Positions 32,479-40,936 of a stretch of 49,615 nt of DNA are shown one piece after another. Within the stretch, counting starts at the first letter, position 1. Every line of letters starts with the position of its first letter. The notes beneath the pieces are model-generated. The model worked only from the letters and a program-made list of their open reading frames with translations, was not told the origin of the DNA and ran no database searches. The DNA comes from JAPLJQ01 sp037143735 (GTDB taxonomy: Bacteria; Desulfobacterota; Syntrophia; Syntrophales; UBA2185), in contig JBAWYD010000001.1 in assembly GCA_037143735.1 (NCBI GenBank), positions 1 to 49,615 on the forward strand, written 5' to 3'. Made by a program: the position numbers and the translations under genes.

Positions 32479-35265
32479 ATGGACTACAAAGATACCTTGA
32501 ATTTGCCGAAAACAGATTTTCCCATGAAGGCGAACCTTGCCCGTAAAGAACCGGAAATGCTCAAATCATGGCAGGAGGTGGATATTTACGGGAAGATCAG
32601 AGAGGCGTCAAAGGGAAGAGAGCTATACATCCTTCATGACGGGCCTCCTTATGCCAACGGAAGCATCCATCTGGGCACGGCATTGAACAAGGTCATCAAG
32701 GATATGGTCATCAAGGCGAAAAACATGTCCGGTGCAGACAGCATTTATGTTCCCGGGTGGGACTGTCACGGCCTTCCCATCGAACACCAGGTTGAGAAAG
32801 AACTGGGTGGAAAACAGTCTTCCATGTCCCAGGCGGATAAGCGGCGGTTCTGTCGGGCTTTTGCAGAAAAATTTGTAGGCATTCAGCGGGAGCAGTTCAA
32901 ACGGCTGGGCGTATTCGGAGAATGGGAGAAACCCTATCTGACCATGAGTTACGCCTATGAGGCGGCGACCGTCGAGGAATTCGGCAAGCTCCTGTTCAAC
33001 GGCGATGTGTACAAGGGGAAGAAGCCCGTATACTGGTGCGCCTCCTGCAAGACGGCCCTGGCAGAGGCCGAGGTCGAGTACGGCGATCATATCACCCCGT
33101 CCATCTATGTCAAGTTTTCCATGATATCGGATATTTCCCCGGTGCGCCCGAAGCTGAAAGGGGAGAAAATCAGTGTGGTGATCTGGACCACGACGCCCTG
33201 GACCCTTCCCCCGAACCAGGCGATTGCCCTGCACGCGGATTTTGTCTATGTTGCCGTGAAGGTTGGTGATGAGGTCTTGATTCTTGCCAAGGAACTGCTG
33301 GATTACTGCATGGATGCCTTTGGTTACAAGACCTTTGAAGTTCTCGATGAATTTCCCGGTTCGGCCCTGGAAGGTCTCAAATGCAGACATCCGTTCATTG
33401 ACCGGGAGAGCCTCCTCATCCTGGCGCCATTTGTAACACTCGATGCCGGAACGGGATGCGTGCATATCGCACCGGGCCATGGCCAGGAAGACTATGAAAT
33501 CGGCATGCAGTACGGTCTGAATAACTACGCCCCCGTCGATGACGACGGAAAATATACCTCCGATGTGGCCTTTTTTGCCGGGCAGTTTGTCTTTGACGCG
33601 AATGAGTCGGTGATCAAAAAGCTCGATGAGATCGGCGCCCTGCTCAATCGCGTGGATATTGAGCATTCCTACCCCCACTGCTGGCGGTGCAAAAAACCCA
33701 TCATTTTCCGCTCCACGGAACAGTGGTTTATTTCCATGGAGAAGAACAACCTGAGAGAAAAAGCCCTTGAAGCCATCGATACGGTCCGTTGGGTGCCGAC
33801 GTGGGGCCGTGACCGGATATTCGGGATGATCAAGAACCGTCCGGACTGGTGTATTTCCCGTCAGCGCCTGTGGGGCGTGCCGATTACCATGTTTTACTGC
33901 AACCACTGCAAAAGCGAGGTCATGACGAAGGACATCATGGACCATGTGGTGAAACTGGTCGGCGAATACGGCGCCGATGTATGGTTTGAGAAAGAACCGA
34001 AAGACCTGATGCCCGCAGGAATTGTCTGTCCCGCTTGCGGGAAGGATACATTCACAAAGGAGACCGATATTCTGGATGTGTGGTTTGATTCCGGCGTCAG
34101 TCATGCCGCCGTGCTGGAAAAGTGGTCCAGTCTGAGATCCCCTGCCGATATGTATCTGGAAGGAAGCGACCAGCACCGGGGGTGGTTCCATTCTTCCCTG
34201 CTGGAATCGGTCGGAACCAGAGGCCGCGCCCCTTATAAAACCGTTTTGACCCACGGTTTTGTCGTTGACGGCGAGGGAAAGAAGATGTCCAAGTCGGTGG
34301 GCAACGTCATCGATTCCCAGGAAATCATCGATCAATACGGTGCGGAAATCCTGAGACTCTGGGTGGCCGCCGAGGATTACACCCAGGATATCAGAATTTC
34401 AAATGAAATCCTGGATCGCCTTGTGGAAGCCTACAGGCGCATACGCAACACGAGCCGCTTTATTCTGGGGAACCTGTATGATTTTGATTGCACAAGTCAT
34501 ATGGTCCCCTATGCCGATATGGAAGAAATGGACAGATGGGCGCTTCACAGACTTCAGGAGATTATCGGGCGAGTGAGGGATGCCTATGATCAATATCAGT
34601 TCCATGTGGTCTTCTATACCCTTTACAATTTCTGTACCGTTGACCTCAGCGCCCTGTACCTGGACGTCCTGAAGGACAGGCTCTATACCTCCAGGGCGCA
34701 GTCGGGGAAGCGCCGGTCCGCGCAGAGCGCCATGTACATGATTCTTGACGCTATGACGCGATTGCTTGCACCCATCCTGACGTTTACGGCGGAAGAGATA
34801 TGGTCGTCGCTGCCGTCTCATGGAGGCAAAGAGATCAGTGTGCACCTGACTCGTCTCCCCTCCGCAAGTCCTGAATTGACGGATATGGAACTCGCGGAAC
34901 GCTGGAAAACCATGGTCGCGTTAAAGGGTGAGGTTTCAAAGGCCGTTGAAATTGCCAGACAGAAGAAGGTGATTGGTCACACACTGGACGCCCGTGTGGA
35001 TATTGCCCCGCCGGAAAAACTCAGGGAGTTCCTTGCTGCCCGTCTGGAAGATATGAGGGCGTTGTTGATCGTGTCCCAGGTGGATATTGTGCCCATAGAC
35101 AGCCTTACTGACCCCTATGTGAGCGGGGAATTTGAGGGCCTGACCATCGGTGTCTCAAGGGCGCGGGGAGAAAAATGCAGCCGGTGCTGGGTATTCTGCG
35201 AGTCCGTGGGGGTGAACGCCGAACACCCGACCATCTGTACCCGATGCTGCGGCAATCTTGAGTAA
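32479..35265 (+). CDS. ileS: Isoleucyl-tRNA synthetase
   Basis: IleS charges tRNA-Ile with isoleucine. At 928 residues it is the bacterial type. The class I signature is PYANGSIHLGTALNK (HIGH as H64-L-G-T), the editing domain contains VIWTTTPWTLP, and KMSKS is at 602-606. At the C-terminus two CxxC pairs (CSRCW and CTRCC) form the zinc site of the bacterial enzyme. AGGAG precedes the ATG. lspA follows after 14 bases, a linkage seen in many proteobacteria. No T-box-like leader was seen. Confidence 0.98.
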   Translation: MDYKDTLNLPKTDFPMKANLARKEPEMLKSWQEVDIYGKIREASKGRELYILHDGPPYANGSIHLGTALNKVIKDMVIKAKNMSGADSIYVPGWDCHGLPIEHQVEKELGGKQSSMSQADKRRFCRAFAEKFVGIQREQFKRLGVFGEWEKPYLTMSYAYEAATVEEFGKLLFNGDVYKGKKPVYWCASCKTALAEAEVEYGDHITPSIYVKFSMISDISPVRPKLKGEKISVVIWTTTPWTLPPNQAIALHADFVYVAVKVGDEVLILAKELLDYCMDAFGYKTFEVLDEFPGSALEGLKCRHPFIDRESLLILAPFVTLDAGTGCVHIAPGHGQEDYEIGMQYGLNNYAPVDDDGKYTSDVAFFAGQFVFDANESVIKKLDEIGALLNRVDIEHSYPHCWRCKKPIIFRSTEQWFISMEKNNLREKALEAIDTVRWVPTWGRDRIFGMIKNRPDWCISRQRLWGVPITMFYCNHCKSEVMTKDIMDHVVKLVGEYGADVWFEKEPKDLMPAGIVCPACGKDTFTKETDILDVWFDSGVSHAAVLEKWSSLRSPADMYLEGSDQHRGWFHSSLLESVGTRGRAPYKTVLTHGFVVDGEGKKMSKSVGNVIDSQEIIDQYGAEILRLWVAAEDYTQDIRISNEILDRLVEAYRRIRNTSRFILGNLYDFDCTSHMVPYADMEEMDRWALHRLQEIIGRVRDAYDQYQFHVVFYTLYNFCTVDLSALYLDVLKDRLYTSRAQSGKRRSAQSAMYMILDAMTRLLAPILTFTAEEIWSSLPSHGGKEISVHLTRLPSASPELTDMELAERWKTMVALKGEVSKAVEIARQKKVIGHTLDARVDIAPPEKLREFLAARLEDMRALLIVSQVDIVPIDSLTDPYVSGEFEGLTIGVSRARGEKCSRCWVFCESVGVNAEHPTICTRCCGNLE

Positions 35266-35279
35266 TCAGAGGACGACCC

Positions 35280-35795
35280 TTGAACAAGAAAATCGTCGTT
35301 TTGATGACAACGGTCGGCTTTGTGGTTCTTCTGGATCTGGTCACCAAGGCTTACATTGCATCGACCATGTTCCTTCATGAGTCATTTGCCGTCATTGAAG
35401 GCTTTTTCAATATCACCTACATCCGGAATCCTGGCGCCGCATTCGGATTTCTTGCCGGGGCGTCACCCGGGTTCCGCATCACCTTCTTCCTGTTTGTCAC
35501 CATCGCCGTCATGGTCATGATTCTTTATTATATCATCAAAAGCGACACGGTGGATCTCCTCGAAACCTTTTCTTTGTCCCTCATTCTTTCCGGCGCTCTG
35601 GGGAATATGATAGACCGGGTGAGGTTCGGAGAAGTGATTGACTTTATCGATGTCTATATCGGATCGCATCACTGGCCTGCTTTTAATGTGGCTGATTCAG
35701 CGATTTCCGTTGGAGCCGTCATGATCGTCATTGCCATGTTGAAAAAAAAGGAACAGGGAGATCATTCTCCATCCGGGAAAATAAAAGAGGGCTGA
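35280..35795 (+). CDS. lspA: Lipoprotein signal peptidase (signal peptidase II)
   Basis: LspA removes the signal peptide from prolipoproteins after lipid attachment; a lipoprotein candidate is in this window at 43510. The 171 residues contain four membrane helices. The catalytic aspartates lie in GALGNMIDRVRFGEVIDF and FNVADSAI, and YIRNPGAAFGF is the conserved N-terminal motif. The start is a TTG at 35280 with AGAGGA upstream. The C-terminus is a charged cytoplasmic tail. Confidence 0.96.
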   Translation: MNKKIVVLMTTVGFVVLLDLVTKAYIASTMFLHESFAVIEGFFNITYIRNPGAAFGFLAGASPGFRITFFLFVTIAVMVMILYYIIKSDTVDLLETFSLSLILSGALGNMIDRVRFGEVIDFIDVYIGSHHWPAFNVADSAISVGAVMIVIAMLKKKEQGDHSPSGKIKEG

Positions 35796-35829
35796 TGAAG
35801 ATCGGTATGCGTAAGGGGTTCATGTCAAC

Positions 35830-37182
35830 ATGAAAAGGGCTTTGTCAAAACTCTTGTCGCCACAGAAAATATTCATCCTCAGTTTCGCCGTCACTATTCT
35901 GATCGGGGCCATTCTTCTGTGGTCTCCTTTTTCAGCCGGTCGCGGCCATATCTCTTTTGTGGATGCCCTTTTTACCTCCGCATCGGCTGTCTGTGTGACG
36001 GGTCTTGCCGTTCTGGATATCGGCAAAGCCTTCTCCGTTCCCGGGCAGATGATTACCCTGTTTCTGTTCCAGGTCGGAGGGCTGGGAATCATCACCTTTT
36101 CGGTGGTGCTGTTCGGTTTGATGGGGCGGGGAATTTCGTTCAAGGGACGGGAAATCGTTCAATCGACGTTTCTCCATACACCGCGAAGGGATTTATTTGT
36201 CATTGTGAAATGGGTTCTCGCGTTGACTTTTGTGATTGAAGCTGTTGGGACCCTTTTGTTGTTTGTTCGATTTTCCCGGGATTTTTCACCGGGCTGGGCA
36301 TTCTATCACGCGTTATATAACGCAGTCTCTGCCTTCAATAATTGCGGGTATTCACTTTTTTCAGATAACTTAATGGGTTATCAGAGTGATGTGATAGTCA
36401 ATCTCACCATCATGGGCCTGATTGTTCTTGGAGGGATCGGCTTTATCGTGCAGTATGAAATCATTTCCTGGTTGCGGGGGTTTCAGAAAAAACTCTCCAT
36501 TCATACTAAAATTGTTTTACTGATGACATCCGTTTTGATTCTGGGCGGGGCTATATTGTTTTATCTATTTGAAATAAATCATATTATCAAGGATGCCCCG
36601 ATCAAGACACAGATACTGACGTCGTTCTTTCAGTCTGTCGTTCCGCGGACAGCGGGTTTTAACACGGTGGATATCGGTCAGTTGACCAATGCGACAATCC
36701 TTGTCATGATCATCCTCATGTTTATCGGCGCCTCCCCGGGCTCCACGGGAGGTGGGATTAAAACGACGAGTTTTACCCTGCTCCTTCTCATGATCTGGAG
36801 CAGGCTGAAAGGCCGGGAAGAGGTCAACATCTTCAACAGAACCATTCCCGGCGAGGTTTTGACCAGAACCATTGCCATCATCTTTGCGTCTGCCTTCTCG
36901 ATTACTCTTATCACCTCCATTCTTTTGATATTAGGGAACGAGAGCACATTGCCGCCATTGAATACCCGCCACTTTTTTGTGGAGTATCTTTTTGAGACCG
37001 TATCCGCCTTTGGCACGGTGGGTCTGTCCATGGGGATTACGGCAAACATGAACGACATGCAGAAACTGGCCATTATTTTGATGATGTTTGCCGGAAGGGT
37101 AGGGCCTTTGACGCTTGCCTTTTCCTGGTATGCTTCAAAAAGGGGGTTAACCTATGCAGAGGAATCCGTTATGGTGGGCTAA
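35830..37182 (+). CDS. Potassium uptake membrane subunit, TrkH/KtrB family
   Basis: This 450-residue protein is the ion-conducting part of a Trk/Ktr potassium system. Four pore repeats are visible as SAVCVTGLAVLD, SAFNNCGYSLFS, VVPRTAGFNTVD and SAFGTVGLSMGI, each with the selectivity-filter glycine, and GASPGSTGGGIKTT is the intramembrane loop. It is nearer to KtrB in length (TrkH is about 480). The next gene, 12 bases downstream, is its regulatory partner. Confidence 0.95.
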   Translation: MKRALSKLLSPQKIFILSFAVTILIGAILLWSPFSAGRGHISFVDALFTSASAVCVTGLAVLDIGKAFSVPGQMITLFLFQVGGLGIITFSVVLFGLMGRGISFKGREIVQSTFLHTPRRDLFVIVKWVLALTFVIEAVGTLLLFVRFSRDFSPGWAFYHALYNAVSAFNNCGYSLFSDNLMGYQSDVIVNLTIMGLIVLGGIGFIVQYEIISWLRGFQKKLSIHTKIVLLMTSVLILGGAILFYLFEINHIIKDAPIKTQILTSFFQSVVPRTAGFNTVDIGQLTNATILVMIILMFIGASPGSTGGGIKTTSFTLLLLMIWSRLKGREEVNIFNRTIPGEVLTRTIAIIFASAFSITLITSILLILGNESTLPPLNTRHFFVEYLFETVSAFGTVGLSMGITANMNDMQKLAIILMMFAGRVGPLTLAFSWYASKRGLTYAEESVMVG

Positions 37183-37194
37183 GGAGGTTTAACA

Positions 37195-37842
37195 ATGCAA
37201 CGTGTTATTGTCATCGGATTGGGCATTTTTGGCTTCAACATCGTTAAGGAGTTGTATGAAAACGGATTTGAGGTCATTGCCGTCGATAAAAACAAAGACG
37301 CCATCCAGCGCGTGAGGGATTTTGCGACAAAGGCCATTCTGGCGGATGGCACGGACAATGAAGTCATGGAACTCATAGGCATCCATGAAGATGACGTGGC
37401 GATCATTTCATTTGGAGAAGATCTGGCGGCGGCCACGCTCATTACTCTTCACCTCAAGCAGATGAGGGTCAAGAATATCATTGTGAAGGCGCCTAATGAA
37501 GAACACAAGCTCATCCTGGAAAAGGTGGGGGCGACGGATGTAATCATCCCGGAGAAAGAAATTGCCGGCAAGGTCGCCAAGAGCCTTATTTCACCAAACG
37601 TCCTGGACTGTCTTCCCCTTTCCGACGGTTACATGATCTATGAAATTGCTCCCCCTCACGGATTTCTGGGAAAAAGCATCGGGGAACTTCAGTTAAGAAG
37701 CAAATATCATGTCGAAGTTATTGCCGTCCGGGACGTCCTGACGGATCAGGTTCATATGGTGCCGCGGGCGGATCTTGTGCTCAAGGATGGAGAGGTTCTC
37801 GTGGTAATTGCCAGGGAGAAGGATATAAAGAAGATCAAATAA
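37195..37842 (+). CDS. Potassium uptake regulatory subunit, TrkA/KtrA family
   Basis: This 215-residue protein is an RCK-type gating ring subunit that binds nucleotide and controls the adjacent channel. The N-terminal RCK_N domain has VIVIGLGIFGFNIVKEL and AVDKNKDAIQ, the nucleotide-binding pattern. The C-terminal RCK_C domain runs from about 135 (MIYEIAPPHGFLGKSIGEL). With one RCK unit it is KtrA-like, in contrast to the doubled TrkA of E. coli. AAGGAGG precedes the ATG. Confidence 0.95.
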   Translation: MQRVIVIGLGIFGFNIVKELYENGFEVIAVDKNKDAIQRVRDFATKAILADGTDNEVMELIGIHEDDVAIISFGEDLAAATLITLHLKQMRVKNIIVKAPNEEHKLILEKVGATDVIIPEKEIAGKVAKSLISPNVLDCLPLSDGYMIYEIAPPHGFLGKSIGELQLRSKYHVEVIAVRDVLTDQVHMVPRADLVLKDGEVLVVIAREKDIKKIK

Positions 37843-37861
37843 ATAAGGAAAGAAGGAATAT

Positions 37862-38161
37862 ATGAATGTAATCATTGATTTTTCGATTTTTCCGATGGAC
37901 AAGGGAGAGAGCGTCAGCGCTTATGCGTCACGTGCCGTGAAAATCATCAAAGCCAGCGGTCTTGCGCATCACATCGGACCCATGGGGACGGCCATCGAAG
38001 GGCAGTGGGATGAAGTCATCGGCGTGATAGGCCGTTGCATGGAGGATCTCCAGAAGGACTGCGACCGGCTGTATATGACCATGAAGGTGGACTACCGGAA
38101 AAAGGGAGAACCCGGACGAATTGCAAAGAAGGTCAAAACGGTAGAGAAAAAGTCAGTCTGA
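37862..38161 (+). CDS. MTH1187/YkoF-type thiamine-binding protein (DUF77)
   Basis: This 99-residue protein belongs to the DUF77/MTH1187 family: NVIIDFSIFPMDKGESVSAY, a middle GLAHHIGPMGTAIEG and a helix EVIGVIGRCMEDLQK. The fold is a ferredoxin-like dimer; relatives bind thiamine or its parts. There are no thiamine genes beside it: potassium and metal-transport genes flank it, so the role here is open. AAGGAA precedes the ATG, and the C-terminus is lysine-rich. Confidence 0.85.
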   Translation: MNVIIDFSIFPMDKGESVSAYASRAVKIIKASGLAHHIGPMGTAIEGQWDEVIGVIGRCMEDLQKDCDRLYMTMKVDYRKKGEPGRIAKKVKTVEKKSV

Positions 38162-38256
38162 TTTAACTCAACAGTTTAGGTTGTAGAAATCGATTTTTGC
38201 CCGAAGCGCGGGTTTCTCCAGGATTTATTCGATTGATGGTTAAGACACAGGGGTTT

Positions 38257-39252
38257 ATGGATACGCAACGTCGCAAAGTAGGGATCGCCATACTTTCCGT
38301 CATCTCCAACACGACGCTCGTGGTGATGAAGTTGTTTGTCGGCTTGCTGATCGGCTCTGTCTCCATCATCTCGGAGGCGATTCACTCCGGGGTGGACCTG
38401 CTGGCGGCCATCATCGCGTTGTTTTCGGTGAAGACTTCCAGTATTCCGGCCGACAGAAAGCACCCCTTCGGACATGGCAAAATCGAGAATATCTCCGGAA
38501 CGATCGAGGCTCTGCTGATCTTTGTTGCGGCGATCTGGATTATCATTGAAGCAGGGAAAAAGCTTATGCATCCGGAGCCGATGGAGGCGATCGGCTGGGG
38601 TGTCGGTGTCATGCTGGTTTCAGCAGTCGTCAATATCGTCGTTTCGAAGATGCTGTTTAAAGTCGGACTGGAAACGGATTCAATTGCCCTGCAGGCCGAC
38701 GCCTGGCATCTGCGAACAGATGTGTACACCTCTATCGGAGTGATGGTCTCTCTGTGCCTGATCTGGATGGGTCAATGGATCTTCCCCGGCAGGGATTTCT
38801 TCTGGCTCGACCCTGTTGCCGCGATGGGCGTGGGCCTCCTCATTATCAAGGCGGCCTATGATTTGACCGCCCAGTCGGCGAAGGACCTGCTGGATGTCCA
38901 TCTTCCCGATGTGGAAGTAGAATGGATCCGTCAGTGTATTCTCGATCACAATTTTGTCGTTCGAGGCTTCCACGATCTGAGAACGCGCAAGGCGGGACAC
39001 TTCCGTTTTGTAGAGTTCCACTTGAAAGTCGATCCCCATATGTCGGTGATGGATTCCCACGATATCACGAAAGTATTAAAGAAAAAGATCAGGGCGCAAT
39101 TCCCGGGGACGACCGTGACCATCCATATCGAACCCTGCGACAGCGATTGTGTTGACAAATGTATCGAAGGATGCCTCCTGCCGGAACAAAAAAGGCGGGA
39201 AATGCAAGACAACGGCGTGGCAGCGGCCTGTATCTTCCGCAAAACATTATAA
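38257..39252 (+). CDS. Cation diffusion facilitator family metal transporter
   Basis: CDF proteins export divalent metals such as zinc, iron or manganese in exchange for protons. I start at the ATG at 38257 (331 residues, MDTQRRKVGIAIL); 38236 and a TTG at 38197 are also open. Six membrane helices are followed by a cytoplasmic metal-binding domain. Metal-site residues appear as SEAIHSGVDLL (H-x3-D) and ALQADAWHLRTDV (D-x3-H...D), and HPFGHGKIENI follows the second helix. The end is unusual: a cysteine-rich tail (EPCDSDCVDKCIEGCLL) that could bind an extra metal. Its last six bases overlap the convergent gene on the other strand. Confidence 0.92.
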   Translation: MDTQRRKVGIAILSVISNTTLVVMKLFVGLLIGSVSIISEAIHSGVDLLAAIIALFSVKTSSIPADRKHPFGHGKIENISGTIEALLIFVAAIWIIIEAGKKLMHPEPMEAIGWGVGVMLVSAVVNIVVSKMLFKVGLETDSIALQADAWHLRTDVYTSIGVMVSLCLIWMGQWIFPGRDFFWLDPVAAMGVGLLIIKAAYDLTAQSAKDLLDVHLPDVEVEWIRQCILDHNFVVRGFHDLRTRKAGHFRFVEFHLKVDPHMSVMDSHDITKVLKKKIRAQFPGTTVTIHIEPCDSDCVDKCIEGCLLPEQKRREMQDNGVAAACIFRKTL

Positions 39253-40800
39253 ATCTTCCGGCCTTTCCGATCTGTCGCTGTATAGACTTCTTTGTTCAAT
39301 CTGCTTTATCAGGCTGTTAAAAATTATATTATGAAGCGGAAGGAAAATATACCAGTATAACATTCCTGCTAACGTATCCGTATCGTAATATGCCGTGATC
39401 GACAGCTTGTTTTTACCGTCATCCTGCGGCATTATCATGAATTCAAGCCATCCACGTCCAGGCAGTTTCATTTCCGCCCGGAGCAAAAGTCTCTGGTTTT
39501 TCCTGATGTCTTCAACGCGCCAGAAGTCAATGACATCGTTTATTTTCAGACTTGCGTCGCTGCGTCGTCCCCGCTGTGAACCGACTCCCAGGAGCAACCT
39601 GTCGACCATCCCTCTGAGCCACCACATCCAGTTGCCTTGGAACCAGCCTTCCTTACCGCCAACCCCGCATAAAGCTTCAAACAGCGCTGATGCGCTTTTT
39701 TCTGTGATGATCGAATACGATGCAGTGTAATAGGGAAGTTTCCCAAGTTCATGGAATTTCAGGGCAAGGCTGTGGTTCTTTGGATATGCATCGGACCACC
39801 TTGTGTATACTTTGTCCTGTTCTTCCCTCAGCAGAGCCCGTTCTACCGCCTCCCTGTAAGTTAAAGTTTCAAAAGGAATAATTTCTCTGATCGAATCATT
39901 TTGACAGATTACTTCATTTTTTAATCCTTCAATAAGAGGATGAATGATCGGGGCGGGAACAGGAGTAATAATGCTTGCAATATATGAGTAGACGCGCAGG
40001 TTGGAAAATGGAAGACTGGCAAATATCCGCTTTTTACCCATAACCACAGCAAACATTTCCATCATCTGCCGGTAGGTTAAAATATTTTTTCCACCGATGT
40101 CGAATGATTTACCCGATGTTGTCGGCGTCTCCAGACATCCGACCAGGTACTTGATAACATCGCGGATGGCAATCGGTTGGCAACGGGTGTTGGTCCACCT
40201 GGGCACATTTATGACGGGAATCTTTTTTACGATGTGCTTGATAATTTCATAGGAGGCGCTTCCCGATCCAATGATGATTGCAGCTCTGAGGACGGTGACC
40301 GGGACATTCCCTTTTTTGAGTTCATCCGCCACCTGGATCCTGCTGTGCAGATGGTCGGACAGTTTGGTGGTAACGTCTCCCAACCCTCCGAGATAGATGA
40401 TTCGTTTTACGTTGTTCTCCTCGGCAGCCCGCATGAAATTATGTGCGGCATGGTTGTCGGCATCATGAAAACCCTGCGGTCCAAGGAGCAGAGAATGTAT
40501 CAGATAAAACGCCGTGTGTATGCCATTGAGTGCAGTTCCCAGAGTTTCACATTTAAGAGCATCGGCAATGACCACCTCGGCGTCCGGCCAGAGGTTTTGG
40601 TACTGGAAGGCATTATCTCGCACCATCACCCGCACCTGATAGCCCCGTGCACGCAGTTCATGGATGAGCCTCCCCCCTATGTATCCGGAGGCGCCGGTTA
40701 CCAGAATTTTTACATCTCCTGACAGCGGTCTGGTGGAAAGACCCGTACAAAAAAGGTCTTTCTGTTCAGGGAAAAAGGACTGTTCCATGTATGGTTCCAT
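39247..40800 (-). CDS. NAD(P)-binding SDR protein fused to DUF2867
   Basis: This 517-residue protein has an atypical SDR/epimerase-like Rossmann domain (ILVTGASGYIGGRLIHEL, then VRVMVRD, IIYLGGLGD, VLRAAIIIGSGSASYEIIKH) over about 30-320, and a C-terminal DUF2867 region (about 340-517: WMWWLRGMVDRLL, GWLEFMIMP, YYDTDTLAGMLYWYI). The classical YxxxK pair of SDRs is not obvious, so it may act on a quinone- or lipid-like substrate or only bind the nucleotide. The substrate is unknown. A hydrophobic C-terminal stretch suggests membrane association. Confidence 0.85.
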   Translation of the reverse strand: MEPYMEQSFFPEQKDLFCTGLSTRPLSGDVKILVTGASGYIGGRLIHELRARGYQVRVMVRDNAFQYQNLWPDAEVVIADALKCETLGTALNGIHTAFYLIHSLLLGPQGFHDADNHAAHNFMRAAEENNVKRIIYLGGLGDVTTKLSDHLHSRIQVADELKKGNVPVTVLRAAIIIGSGSASYEIIKHIVKKIPVINVPRWTNTRCQPIAIRDVIKYLVGCLETPTTSGKSFDIGGKNILTYRQMMEMFAVVMGKKRIFASLPFSNLRVYSYIASIITPVPAPIIHPLIEGLKNEVICQNDSIREIIPFETLTYREAVERALLREEQDKVYTRWSDAYPKNHSLALKFHELGKLPYYTASYSIITEKSASALFEALCGVGGKEGWFQGNWMWWLRGMVDRLLLGVGSQRGRRSDASLKINDVIDFWRVEDIRKNQRLLLRAEMKLPGRGWLEFMIMPQDDGKNKLSITAYYDTDTLAGMLYWYIFLPLHNIIFNSLIKQIEQRSLYSDRSERPEDL

Positions 40801-40936
40801 TTAATGAGCATCCCCTAAGAATCTCCTTACGACGTTCTGAAGTATAGGGGAAGATATGTTTGTATGTCAACGCGATTTTTATCCACAAGAACCATCTTGT
40901 GCCTCTGTCGAGGGGCGTCCGGTATTTTCTTGAGGG

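Noticed and set aside
32623..34335. Open frame of 570 codons antisense to ileS
   Set aside because: It lies wholly opposite a well-conserved synthetase gene, has no ribosome binding site or recognisable motifs, and is explained by codon bias.
40893..40910. Terminator after the acyl-CoA synthetase gene
   Set aside because: CACAAGA-N4-TCTTGTG forms a hairpin on the minus strand, but the following bases are GATAAAAATC and lack the T-run.
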